Assembly: GCA_946414345.1 (NCBI GenBank)
Contig: CAMKOB010000001.1
Span: forward strand, 20,619-84,618
Direction: 5' to 3'
Length of the DNA: 64,000 nt
Origin: an uncultured Candidatus Saccharibacteria bacterium
Lineage (GTDB): Bacteria; Patescibacteriota; Saccharimonadia; Saccharimonadales; Saccharimonadaceae
In this document: piece by piece, positions 48,433 through 58,200 of the stretch
How the letters are laid out: each line of letters starts with the position of its first letter
How positions within the stretch are numbered: the first letter of the stretch is position 1
Program-made: the position numbers and the translations under genes
The notes under the pieces: generated by a model
What the model saw: only the letters and a program-made list of their open reading frames with translations
Database searches by the model: none
Told to the model about the DNA's origin: nothing

Positions 48433-48446
48433 GGGTTTACCGATTG

Positions 48447-49127
48447 TCAGTCGAGGCTGTACGTCTCGAGGAATTCCGCGCGGCGGATGCAGTAGAACAC
48501 GACCTCGTCGAGAGCAGTATAGGTATCCCCACCGTCGATAACGAGGAAGTCGCCCACGTTGAGGATGGTCGCTTCGGCCTCGCCGAGCTTGTCAGGCTCC
48601 ATCCAGGAGTCCACACAGGCCCTGAGGCCGGCGTCATAGAGTTCCTGGGTCACCTCGACGCAGACGCGGCTTTCCGCCGGAGAAGTGACCAGCAGCATGT
48701 CCTTATTGATGTTGCAGAACATGTCCGCGAACATCATCTGCTCGTCGTGATCGACGATGGCGCTGAGCACCTTGGACAGGTTGATCACTCCCGAAGCGGA
48801 GTTCGTGCCGATGAGGCGCACCTTTCCTTCCTTGAGGAGATCCGCCACCTTGGCCTGCTTCCAGGTATACGCGTCGGGCCGTCCGCCGGTCATGAGGACT
48901 TTGCCGTTGATCACGCGCAGAACCACCTGGAAGGCGGCCTCGTCGTAATCGCAGCCGGCGGGCTGCTCCTTGGTCTTGACCTTCATGGCCAAAATCTGCC
49001 CGAGGAGGCCCATATCGCTCCACTTGGGGAAAACGATATTGTCGAGCTCCAGCTTCGTGCAGTTCCTGAGGTGCTTGTCCACCATGCCCCGGATCGCGAA
49101 GTTGGTGTTTTTCTTGTTGAGTTTCAT
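48447..49127 (-). CDS. GC-rich ORFan protein, unknown function (likely start MKLNKKNTNFAIRG)
   Basis: Strong codon bias and GC far above flanks, SD before ATG, dedicated promoter and terminator. Confidence 0.75.
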   Translation of the reverse strand: MKLNKKNTNFAIRGMVDKHLRNCTKLELDNIVFPKWSDMGLLGQILAMKVKTKEQPAGCDYDEAAFQVVLRVINGKVLMTGGRPDAYTWKQAKVADLLKEGKVRLIGTNSASGVINLSKVLSAIVDHDEQMMFADMFCNINKDMLLVTSPAESRVCVEVTQELYDAGLRACVDSWMEPDKLGEAEATILNVGDFLVIDGGDTYTALDEVVFYCIRRAEFLETYSLD

Positions 49128-49157
49128 GGTCCTACCCCCATTAAAAATTTGGAGCCA

Positions 49158-49211
49158 TTTCATCGGCTCGTCCTGACGGCTTTAATAAGTAATCAAAACG
49201 AGCCGATGAAA
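49158..49211 (-). promoter_or_regulatory. Long-stem hairpin in 5'UTR of the GC-rich gene
   Basis: 14-bp perfect inverted repeat tttcatcggctcgt / acgagccgatgaaa with 26-nt loop. Confidence 0.7.
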
Positions 49212-49270
49212 GATGAAACTTTCTACAATCGGTTTTAAATATACTTTGTCACACAATTTCGTGATAACCT

Positions 49271-49280
49271 TATAATTATA
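49271..49280. promoter_or_regulatory. Symmetric TATAATTATA promoter box
   Basis: Minus reads TGGTATAAT toward 48447-49127; plus reads TATAAT toward the 49357 small ORF. Confidence 0.55.
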
Positions 49281-49356
49281 CCACACTTACGCCAAAAAGT
49301 CAATACTTTTAGAAGTAATAACATGTTGTAATAAATAAGAATAGGAGGCTAAAGAA

Positions 49357-49494
49357 ATGACGGGCGAAAGAATTAACAACACGCCTAGAAGAACCGCATG
49401 GGATTCCCTCAGTGAAACACCCGAAGCCAGTGTTTTTGAAAAATGGAGCAAAGAGATAAAAAAATGGTGGATTCTACAGGATTCGAACCTGTGA
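49357..49494 (+). CDS. Candidate 45-aa small ORF overlapping tRNA-Val on the opposite strand
   Basis: AGGAGG SD 8 nt before ATG; MTGERINNTPRRTAWDSLSETPEASVFEKWSKEIKKWWILQDSNL*. Confidence 0.35.
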   Translation: MTGERINNTPRRTAWDSLSETPEASVFEKWSKEIKKWWILQDSNL

Positions 49495-49541
49495 CCTCAC
49501 GAATGTGAATCGTGCGCTCTAGCCAACTGAGCTAAGAATCC
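49465..49541 (-). tRNA. tRNA-Val (anticodon CAC), CCA encoded
   Basis: Minus ggattcttagctcagttggctagagcgcacgattcacattcgtgaggtcacaggttcgaatcctgtagaatccacca; loop TTCACAT. Confidence 0.93.
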
Positions 49542-49570
49542 ATCGTCAAAAAGTATGATATAATTATAAC

Positions 49571-50608
49571 ATGGATTTAGAAAAAATAAAAGAAGAGCTC
49601 ACGCAAATTGAAGATTTTTTGGCGCGTCCAGATAGCTACAGCGACCCCAATTTTGCCGCCAAAGCAAAACGCGCGTCTTTACTTCGTGAAATTATTGAAT
49701 TAGACGAAAAAATCAAATCAGAAGAAAACAACTTAACTGAAGCTGAAGCCTTGCTTGAGGATCCAGAACTTGGCGAGATCGCCAAAGCCGACATCGAAAA
49801 CCTCAAAATCTCAATCCCGGCCTTAAAGGCTCGACTAGAAGAATTATTAATTCCCCGTAGTCCAGAAGACGACAAACCAGCCATCTTTGAAATTCGTGCC
49901 GGCGCCGGTGGTGATGAGGCTTCCCTTTTTGCTGGTGAACTGTACAGGCTCTATCTTAAATACGCCGAAAACCACAATCTTAAGTTTGAGCTTATGTCCC
50001 AGAACGAAAATGAGGCTGGTGGCATGAAAGAAGTAATTTTCAAGATTTCAGGCGATAACGCCTACGGTCAACTAAAATTTGAAGGTGGCGTACATCGTGT
50101 ACAACGCGTGCCGGTTACTGAATCTCAAGGTCGCATCCATACAAGTACGGCCACTGTCGCAGTCCTGCCAGAAGCAGCCGAAGAGGATCTCGAAATCAAC
50201 CCCGAAGACCTCCGCATCGACATTTATCGCTCAGGCGGACATGGCGGTCAAGGCGTCAATACGACTGATTCCGCCGTCCGTATCACACATCTCCCCACTG
50301 GAATTGTGGTTGCAATGCAAGACGAACGCTCCCAACAACAAAACCGTGTCAAAGCCATGAATATCCTTCGTTCACGCCTTCTTGAGCGCAAAAAAGAAGA
50401 AGAAATGAAAAATGCCTCCGAGGCTCGCAAATCTCTTATTGGCACCGGCGATCGTTCTGAGAAAATCCGCACTTATAACTTTCCTCAAGATCGCGTCACT
50501 GACCACCGCATTCACTACTCTCGTAGCAACATTGGTGCCGTCATGGACGGAGACATCGACGACATAATCACCGAACTCACCAAACATGAACGCAGCCTCT
50601 CAAACTAA
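49571..50608 (+). CDS. prfA: Peptide chain release factor 1
   Basis: [52 protein letters not shown]. Confidence 0.96.
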   Translation: MDLEKIKEELTQIEDFLARPDSYSDPNFAAKAKRASLLREIIELDEKIKSEENNLTEAEALLEDPELGEIAKADIENLKISIPALKARLEELLIPRSPEDDKPAIFEIRAGAGGDEASLFAGELYRLYLKYAENHNLKFELMSQNENEAGGMKEVIFKISGDNAYGQLKFEGGVHRVQRVPVTESQGRIHTSTATVAVLPEAAEEDLEINPEDLRIDIYRSGGHGGQGVNTTDSAVRITHLPTGIVVAMQDERSQQQNRVKAMNILRSRLLERKKEEEMKNASEARKSLIGTGDRSEKIRTYNFPQDRVTDHRIHYSRSNIGAVMDGDIDDIITELTKHERSLSN

Positions 50609-51236
50609 AGACTTTTACGGTCGTGATTTTTTGGTGAGTCCAGATGTCCTGATTCCTCGTCCCGAAACAGAACAGCTTATTGATCAGGTTTTAGTGCTTG
50701 CCGGCAAGCCATTTCTCCCCGGCGTTAAACCTACAAAAAGAATTCTTCCACAAAATCCAACCATCTTAGATGTTGGAACAGGTTCGGGCTGCATTGCTAT
50801 AACTATCAAAAAGGAGCTCCCCGAAGCAGAAGTTTACGCAACAGATGTCTCCGAAAAAGCCCTCAGAATAGCACAAAAAAACGCCGAATTGCTCGACGCC
50901 CCTATAACCACTATTATGTCACATTTACTCGAAAAAGTAAAGAGGGGGACGCTTCCCACCCCGGATTTAATTGTTGCAAATTTGCCATACGTTGATAAAA
51001 ATTGGGATTGGCTCGATAAAAAATCCTTATCCAAAGAACCAGCCATTGCCCTCTACGCCGAAGATAATGGACTAAAACTAATTAAAGAATTAATCAAAGA
51101 AGTCAAAGAACTACAAATACATCATCTTATTCTCGAGGCAGATCCATGCCAACACGAAGCAATAAGAGAATACGCAAAAAAAATGGGCCTCCGTTTTAAA
51201 GAGGCCCGTGGCTTTATACTTTATTTTTCGGTATAG
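50586..51236 (+). CDS. prmC: PrmC/HemK-like release factor glutamine methyltransferase lacking the usual N-terminal domain
   Basis: [48 protein letters not shown]; overlaps prfA by 23 bp. Confidence 0.88.
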   Translation: MNAASQTKDFYGRDFLVSPDVLIPRPETEQLIDQVLVLAGKPFLPGVKPTKRILPQNPTILDVGTGSGCIAITIKKELPEAEVYATDVSEKALRIAQKNAELLDAPITTIMSHLLEKVKRGTLPTPDLIVANLPYVDKNWDWLDKKSLSKEPAIALYAEDNGLKLIKELIKEVKELQIHHLILEADPCQHEAIREYAKKMGLRFKEARGFILYFSV

Positions 51237-52495
51237 GCACCAAGCGTAATATTTACGGCAATTTCTTTTCCTTCACGAATAACAGTAAACTGAACTGTAT
51301 CGCCAGGTTGATATTCGCCAATTAATGATGAGAGCGAACCTCTAGCACCAATCTTGACGCCATTAATAGCGGTGACTATATCTTTATTCTTTAAGCCAGC
51401 TTTTTCGGCCGGACTACCTGAAATTATAGCTGAATAAGTTGAAGAATTAAAGAGATAGACACCTTCACTAACTGGCAAATTGTAAGTTTTCATTATCTCA
51501 GGAGTAATCTCTATGCTATATACTCCAACGTAGGCACGCGAAGCTTTACCAGATTCCTTTAACTGTGTAAGCATACCTTTAACAGAAGAAATTGGGATTG
51601 CGAAACCCATATTTTCAGCCGTAGAAGAAGTTGCCGTATTGATGCCAATTACCTCACCAGCAGCATTTACGAGTGGGCCACCAGAATTCCCAGAATTAAT
51701 TGCAGCATCTGTCTGTATCATATCGGATAGTTGTTCGCTCATCGAACCGGTAGAATCAGTAGCGGTAAGGCTACGTCCTGTCCCTGAGATAATCCCAGAA
51801 GTAACCGAATTTTGGTATTGTCCAAGCGCATTTCCAATTGCAATTACTTGTTGGCCAACCGAAACAGTTTTTGAATCACCCAAGGTGGCAGCTTTCAACC
51901 CTGAAACATCTGCTACTTTTAAAAATGCTACATCGTTTAGAGGGTCAACTGCGGCGACTTCGACATCCTTATAAGAAGTCCCATCATTAAGTACTACAGA
52001 TATAGACTTTGCACCCTCGATAACGTGTTTATTGGTTAGAATATAACCATCTTCAGTCACAATGATACCAGTGCCAGCAGCCTCAGAAGTATAACTTTGG
52101 CCAAAATAACTAGTAGACACAACAGAAGTTAGGATAGAAACAACGCTTTCACTTACTTTCTCAACGGTATCAGCAACCGAACCTTCAACGAAACTTGCGG
52201 TATTACCATCTACGCTGCTGGTACCAAGTATTGTTAGTGGGGTATTAGCCTTTTCAAAACTTAAATAAGAAAAGACCGCACTTGTGCCGCTTAGAGCAAC
52301 CGCAATACAAGAAAGTGTAATCGCTAAATTATTCCCACTAGACTTCTTTTCGGAAGATGTAGACTCGTTCTTAACCGCGGAGGCCTGAGTGTCCGTAGGA
52401 TTAGTCTTTTGTGCCTCTGCAGTAGGCGCATGCGTAGCCTCAGCTTTTAAATCTTTAACTTCTTTTGCTTCAACAATTTTAGGTTTTCTTCCCAT
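51221..52495 (-). CDS. HtrA/DegP-type serine protease with C-terminal PDZ
   Basis: GTGIIVTEDGYILTNKHVIEGA, DPLNDVAFLKV, TDAAINSGNSGGPLVNAAGEVIGINT; one N-terminal TM; probable start MGRKPK. Confidence 0.94.
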   Translation of the reverse strand: MGRKPKIVEAKEVKDLKAEATHAPTAEAQKTNPTDTQASAVKNESTSSEKKSSGNNLAITLSCIAVALSGTSAVFSYLSFEKANTPLTILGTSSVDGNTASFVEGSVADTVEKVSESVVSILTSVVSTSYFGQSYTSEAAGTGIIVTEDGYILTNKHVIEGAKSISVVLNDGTSYKDVEVAAVDPLNDVAFLKVADVSGLKAATLGDSKTVSVGQQVIAIGNALGQYQNSVTSGIISGTGRSLTATDSTGSMSEQLSDMIQTDAAINSGNSGGPLVNAAGEVIGINTATSSTAENMGFAIPISSVKGMLTQLKESGKASRAYVGVYSIEITPEIMKTYNLPVSEGVYLFNSSTYSAIISGSPAEKAGLKNKDIVTAINGVKIGARGSLSSLIGEYQPGDTVQFTVIREGKEIAVNITLGAYTEK

Positions 52496-52511
52496 CTTGC
52501 CTCCTTTGTTA

Positions 52512-53294
52512 TTAAATGTTAAAAATAGGATTGCTGAAAAATAGAACAATTATCCCAACTAAAATCACACCAAATAAAACAGGACCCACGATATCACGGA
52601 ATCTAAAATCATCCTGATATTTTATCATCGCCTGACGCGCATAATTATATACAAAAGCGAAAATCGTTAATATAATGGCAAGTTGCGGAATACGAATTCC
52701 AGTTCGCCCAAAAGTATAAACAATACCCCAACCGTTGCACATCCAAGCAACTTCAGCAAAAATCAGACCACAAATTAAAGTAGTCAGAGTATAATCACGG
52801 TCGCTTGTTTGTGATAAAACATGGCGACTAGCAGCATATCCTACTAAGAAAGAAAGCACCACTGGCACAATTGAATTAAGGTTTGCCGACATAATGGTTA
52901 CAGCTGAAATACCGAGAAATACTGATATTAAGGATTGAATGAGGGTAGCTGTTTCGCTAGACATTGGCTTAATGACGATTAACCAAATTACATAAATCAA
53001 CATTAAGATAAAATGTGCAGGAAGGAGTGCGCTGCCAGCATAGTAGGATAATAATACCACCGAAAGACCGACTAATAAATCAACAAGATTTGACTTAATG
53101 TTTAGCCATAAATAGCGATGACGTACTGCAAAAATACGCCATTTTGAGACAACAACCAACAGAATACCAAGAATTGGGTTGCCGCTAAAAACAGTAATAA
53201 GTACCGCCGCGATGCCGAGCATCATGTTCAAAAAAACATGAACTGCATTCGACGCAATATTTCTCGATTTACGTGCAAATACAAAATCAGCCAT
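52512..53294 (-). CDS. Multipass membrane protein
   Basis: Hydrophobic helices throughout; TGATATAAT 9 nt before ATG. Confidence 0.65.
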   Translation of the reverse strand: MADFVFARKSRNIASNAVHVFLNMMLGIAAVLITVFSGNPILGILLVVVSKWRIFAVRHRYLWLNIKSNLVDLLVGLSVVLLSYYAGSALLPAHFILMLIYVIWLIVIKPMSSETATLIQSLISVFLGISAVTIMSANLNSIVPVVLSFLVGYAASRHVLSQTSDRDYTLTTLICGLIFAEVAWMCNGWGIVYTFGRTGIRIPQLAIILTIFAFVYNYARQAMIKYQDDFRFRDIVGPVLFGVILVGIIVLFFSNPIFNI

Positions 53295-53382
53295 ATATAG
53301 TATATTATATCAAAAATCTAAAATAAAACTAAAAAAACGATTTAGCTTATTTTTAAAAACAAAAGCATGGTATAATAAAAGA

Positions 53383-54066
53383 ATGAATCCAACTTTTTTT
53401 CAAAAACACCCACTTGTTAAAGACATCTTTAGTTTAGGTGCTTTTGTTGTCGCAATAGTTATTGGTACATTGATTTTAAACACATATATTTATCGTTCGT
53501 ACAACGTAGTCGGCAAAAGTATGGAAAACACTTTACATGATGAAGATCGCGTAATCGTTAACCGTGCCGCAGTGTCATGGGCGCATTTCTTGGGCCAAGA
53601 ATATGTGCCAGAGCGAGGCCAGATTATCGTGTTTATGAATGAAGACAGCGAAGCGGTTGACGCCTACAAACAAAATGGAGTCCAAAATCCAGTCACCTGT
53701 ACTGTACCGAGCAACGCAAAAGACCAATACATTATTAAACGCGTAATTGCCTTTCCTGGAGAGCGCGTTGTAGTAAAAGATGGCATTATGACTATCTATC
53801 AATGGGATGAAGAGAAGAATGATTGGAATGAAGGCACGATCTACGATAACGAATGGCGTCTTTCTGATACGGAAGGCCCAAAAGAACACACGTCTGGCGA
53901 AGTTGACACAGTTGTTCCAAAAGGCGAACTCTTTGTCTCTGGCGACAATCGAGAAGGATCAAACTCTTGGGATTCACGCAATGGGCTTGGTACTATACCA
54001 TACTGTCGAGTAGTTGGCCCAGTTGTATTAAGGTTATTCCCATTCGACAAAATTCGCAGTTTCTAA
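53383..54066 (+). CDS. lepB: Signal peptidase I
   Basis: YRSYNVVGKSMENTLHDEDRVIVNR, YIIKRVIAFPGERV, FVSGDNREGSNSWDSRNGLGTIP. Confidence 0.95.
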   Translation: MNPTFFQKHPLVKDIFSLGAFVVAIVIGTLILNTYIYRSYNVVGKSMENTLHDEDRVIVNRAAVSWAHFLGQEYVPERGQIIVFMNEDSEAVDAYKQNGVQNPVTCTVPSNAKDQYIIKRVIAFPGERVVVKDGIMTIYQWDEEKNDWNEGTIYDNEWRLSDTEGPKEHTSGEVDTVVPKGELFVSGDNREGSNSWDSRNGLGTIPYCRVVGPVVLRLFPFDKIRSF

Positions 54067-54085
54067 AGCCACTAAAAGAATACTA

Positions 54086-55255
54086 CTAATCAGATATTTT
54101 ACCAATCATTTTAACAGATTCAGCTTCTGGCAACTCTTCGACGTCACGAAGTTTACGCTCGATAGACCGTGAAGTGGTTTTTGCGGATTCAATCTTACTC
54201 GCAGATTCGACCAATTTCTTTTGTACACCTTCAAGTAAATCAGAAAATTTGCCAAATTGGGTTTTTACGGCACCAAGCGTCTGCCAAACCTCAGCTGAAC
54301 GTTTTTCAATAGCTACAGTTTTAAACCCCATCAAAAGTCCATTTAGAGCTACTGGTAAAGTAGATGGGCTCGCAACCGAAACATGATATTTTTGTCTCAA
54401 TTCGTCAGACAGGCCAGGAATACGCAAGATTTCTGCATATAAAGACTCTGTTGGCACAAACATCATACCAAAATCAGTTGTCATCGGGGGGTCAAGATAC
54501 TTAGATGATATTTTTTTAGCTTGTTCTTTAACGTCGGCTGCCAAAGCTTTTGAGTATTTCTCAATCTCAGTTTTATCACCATTATCATAGGCCGCAATAA
54601 GCCTCGAATAATTCTCTACGGGAAATTTACTGTCTATCGGCAAATAAACTAAATTTTCAGCATCTTTACCGGGCATCTTAATTGCAAATTCAACACGATC
54701 ACTACTTCCCTTTTTTGTAATAATATTCTCTTCGTATTGCGATTTGTTTAAGATATCTTGGATGATAGCACCGAGCTGGACCTCACCATAAATACCCCTA
54801 GTTTTTACGCCTTCCATAACCTTCTTTAAACTACCAACTTCAGAAGTCATATTCCTAACTTCACCTAGACCTTGATAGACCTGTGTTAACTGAGCGGAAA
54901 TAGATTTAAAGCTTTCATTAAAACGTTTTTCAACAGAAGCTTTAAGCTTTTCATCAACAGTTTCACGCATCTCATCTAATTTTTTTTCATTGCTACTTCT
55001 TACCTGCTCAAGACTCTTTTCATTGCTAGATTGTAATCGTTCAAGATTATCAGCAATCTCTTTACGATTTTCTCGAAAATTACGATCGATGGCGGGATTG
55101 ATTTTGCCAACCTCACCCTCAACGCGTATCAAACGTTCTTCCATCGACTTGAAATCTATCGGATTATGTTCGTTTGACTTACGTAAAAGCAAAACAATTA
55201 CTACAACCAATAAAACTATTATTATTACCCCCACAACACCTAAAATTATATCCAT
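54086..55255 (-). CDS. rmuC: DNA recombination protein RmuC
   Basis: N-terminal TM and coiled coil; GEVQLGAIIQDIL, YLPIDSKFPVENY, GMMFVPTESLYAEIL. Confidence 0.93.
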   Translation of the reverse strand: MDIILGVVGVIIIVLLVVVIVLLLRKSNEHNPIDFKSMEERLIRVEGEVGKINPAIDRNFRENRKEIADNLERLQSSNEKSLEQVRSSNEKKLDEMRETVDEKLKASVEKRFNESFKSISAQLTQVYQGLGEVRNMTSEVGSLKKVMEGVKTRGIYGEVQLGAIIQDILNKSQYEENIITKKGSSDRVEFAIKMPGKDAENLVYLPIDSKFPVENYSRLIAAYDNGDKTEIEKYSKALAADVKEQAKKISSKYLDPPMTTDFGMMFVPTESLYAEILRIPGLSDELRQKYHVSVASPSTLPVALNGLLMGFKTVAIEKRSAEVWQTLGAVKTQFGKFSDLLEGVQKKLVESASKIESAKTTSRSIERKLRDVEELPEAESVKMIGKISD

Positions 55256-55290
55256 AAACCTATTCTAACACATTTCATAATATTTCGATA

Positions 55291-58200
55291 CTACGAATCG
55301 TTGTGCTTACACAGCGCAATATAGGCAGCGGTAGAGAGACCAGTTGCGGCGGTTAATCCAGCGACAGCTAGCAGATTAACCTCAGGAGTCGACTCAACAT
55401 TTACCTCACCAGAATTATTACTAGAATCAACAAAGTGTGTAACACCAAGCGGAGCAGTATATCCAGTATCTAAGGCATCTTCCTCAGACTCCTCAGGCCC
55501 ACCGGGCTCCACGTTATTAGAATAATTCATCGAAATATTTTCTTGATTAAGTGAATTATTCGATGCCGCGGGTGTAGAAGACGTAATATTCACCATCGCT
55601 GATCTAAACTGTTGAACTAGGTTAGCATTTGCATTGGGGTTCGCCATATACCAGTTATAAATATCTTGTGTCGTAAGCACATAATCCATCATAAAGACAA
55701 ATTTCAAAGCATTATTTGAAGCTTTTTGTTTATAATACCTTGTTCTGTCAAAGAGTCCTGAAAGATGCGTCAAAGAATATTCCTCATATCTGGCCTCATC
55801 TGGCACACCAAGTAACCCTTCGAGAAGATAAGCAACAGTGCCAGTTCTATCAGCGCCAACACGACAATGGAAATATATGTTTTTGTTAGCAACTACATCA
55901 TTCATAATATCTGTAACTGCAGTCCAAGCCTTCAAATAATTGCTTCCGGTAGTTAAATCTACATCAAAATTATAGTGTATCACAGAATCCTGTTGATATT
56001 GCGACAGCTTTGTGTCACCACCAAGCTCGGTGCCATCACTCAAGTCATATTCCTTTACGATGCCAAGGTTAGTCAATTCTGTAGCATTAGAAGCATCAGA
56101 CCAAAGTCTTTCACCGCGGAAGAGTTTTCCATATTCGAGAGTACCAGTAATGGTATTATTGTTGGCATCAGTATAAGTTACTGGCAAACCGCCCAAATCA
56201 CGCGTATTCCTAATCTGCCCAGTATCCACCCAGCGTCGTCCATTTGTAGAAGTTGCAGTCACATAACCATAAACAGAGCTGTCATCGGACTTAACCCAAT
56301 AATAACTTTGGCCCGGAATCATATTGTGTATAATGCCATTATCGGCTTTCGCATAAGAAACTTGCGCACCAAGAGTTGAATTATTCAAGTCATAAAGATA
56401 TACATCAAGTGGGGCACCAATTTTAGTGTCAAACGCATCCGGCTTCGAGCAATCGACTGAACCATTCCCCCAAGCTGTCGGATTTACGGTTGTGGTTGCC
56501 GCATCACCATAACCCGGAATCATACAATGGTTTGTCTCAAAATTAGATTTTAATCCAGACCAAAACCCAGCCTCAGATAATTGAGTTGTGTCACCCCAAG
56601 TTGAACTATTAATCGGAGAGTTTTCGTTAAAGGTTGTAATATTAATCGGGCTTTGAATCCAATTATTTATAATAGTTTGGTACCCACGAGTTGCATCATT
56701 AGAAACATCAAATGTTACTGGAATGTTAGAAGATGTATAGTTCCAATGAGCAACATATGTCTCATGGCTATCAGGCGTAGTAGAAGAAGTGACAGCTACG
56801 GCTGGAGAGACTGATTCGTCATACCAACCATCAAAAGTGTAATTAGAGTTGGGCGGAGTAGGTGTCGGTAGTGTTCCAAGTTGATCACCAATCGTAACAG
56901 CAAAACTTGTTGGATTCACGGTACCACCATTTGCATCTAAATTAATTAAATAGTCCGTATCGGCACCGAGTCTAATGTACATATCGGTAATTATGCCAGT
57001 TAATGGACGCTGAGGAGAAGTACCATTTGACTGGACGCTTGCACCAAACCAAACTTTTGTATCGAAATACAACCTAGTTATGCTGGTGATATCTTGCAAC
57101 AAGGTAACTGGGCCATCGTTGATTGAATAATACATTTTTGATGTCGGTGTGCCATTATCATTGGTAATTCGACGCATGATACGTACGGTTTTTACAGTAG
57201 TATAAGGAATTTGTATAGACACACCATCATTTCCGCTCCATTTTTGGGTAATTTCCAAGTTTGATGAATGATTAGAATAACGACGGAAGACAAATCCAGG
57301 ATAATTATTTGTTTTATTTTCTTGCTTGGAATTTACAAAGGTCGCCTGATTGGCATTAACGGAAGGATTATATTCGATAATCGTAAAGCCAACATCAAAA
57401 TCTTTATCATAATTTGCTTGAGTGAATAATTGGATACCCGTGTCAATATAAGTCTTTACTTTATTTGAAGCACTACAGTAATCGCCAGAGACATTACCAG
57501 AACCGAAAGTGCAGGCATTTACCTCAGACCAAACAATTGGGAAACCAGAAGTATCCTCGACCCATTTAGCATAAAAAGTTATATCAGATGTGATAATTGT
57601 TGCAGGGGTGACTTCATTGTAAAAAGTACCGTCATCAGTATACCAACCAAAGAACTTGTAATTCGTCCTTGTCGCATCGGGCAACGTATTAATCGCATCT
57701 CCGTTTGCAACCGAATCAATATAATAATCAGCAGTTCCGCCATTTGCATTATAAGTTACTTGATACATAGTAACGGAGCTTGAAAATACCTCAACAGGAA
57801 TAGAAAGTGTAAGTCCAGACTGTAAACCAGTCATTACAATAGAAGTAGAACCTTCAGAAACGCCAGTTACCACACCAGTGGTGGCATCAACGGAAGCGAT
57901 ACCCGAATCAGCAGAAGAGAAAGTGTAGCCCTCAATACTAGAAGCATTGTTAACTACTATGGCTATCTGACCGCCAACAGACAAAGACAAATCGTTATTA
58001 GCAATAATTGCCTGCTGTACATCAAGCTTCCAATGTGCATAATAAGTGACGTCACCATCTGGAATTGTCTCACTGGTAACCAAAGTTCCACCCTGAGTAT
58101 ACCAACCTTGGAAAGCGTTATTAGCAAGCGTTGGGTCAGGCGAAGGGTAATTTGATCCTAGCGCACTACCTATTACCACATAGACTGGAGAGACGACAGG

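Noticed and set aside
48423-49238. 271-aa plus-strand ORF over the GC-rich cassette
   Set aside because: Shadow ORF antisense to 48447-49127; the minus frame has promoter, SD, normal composition and terminator
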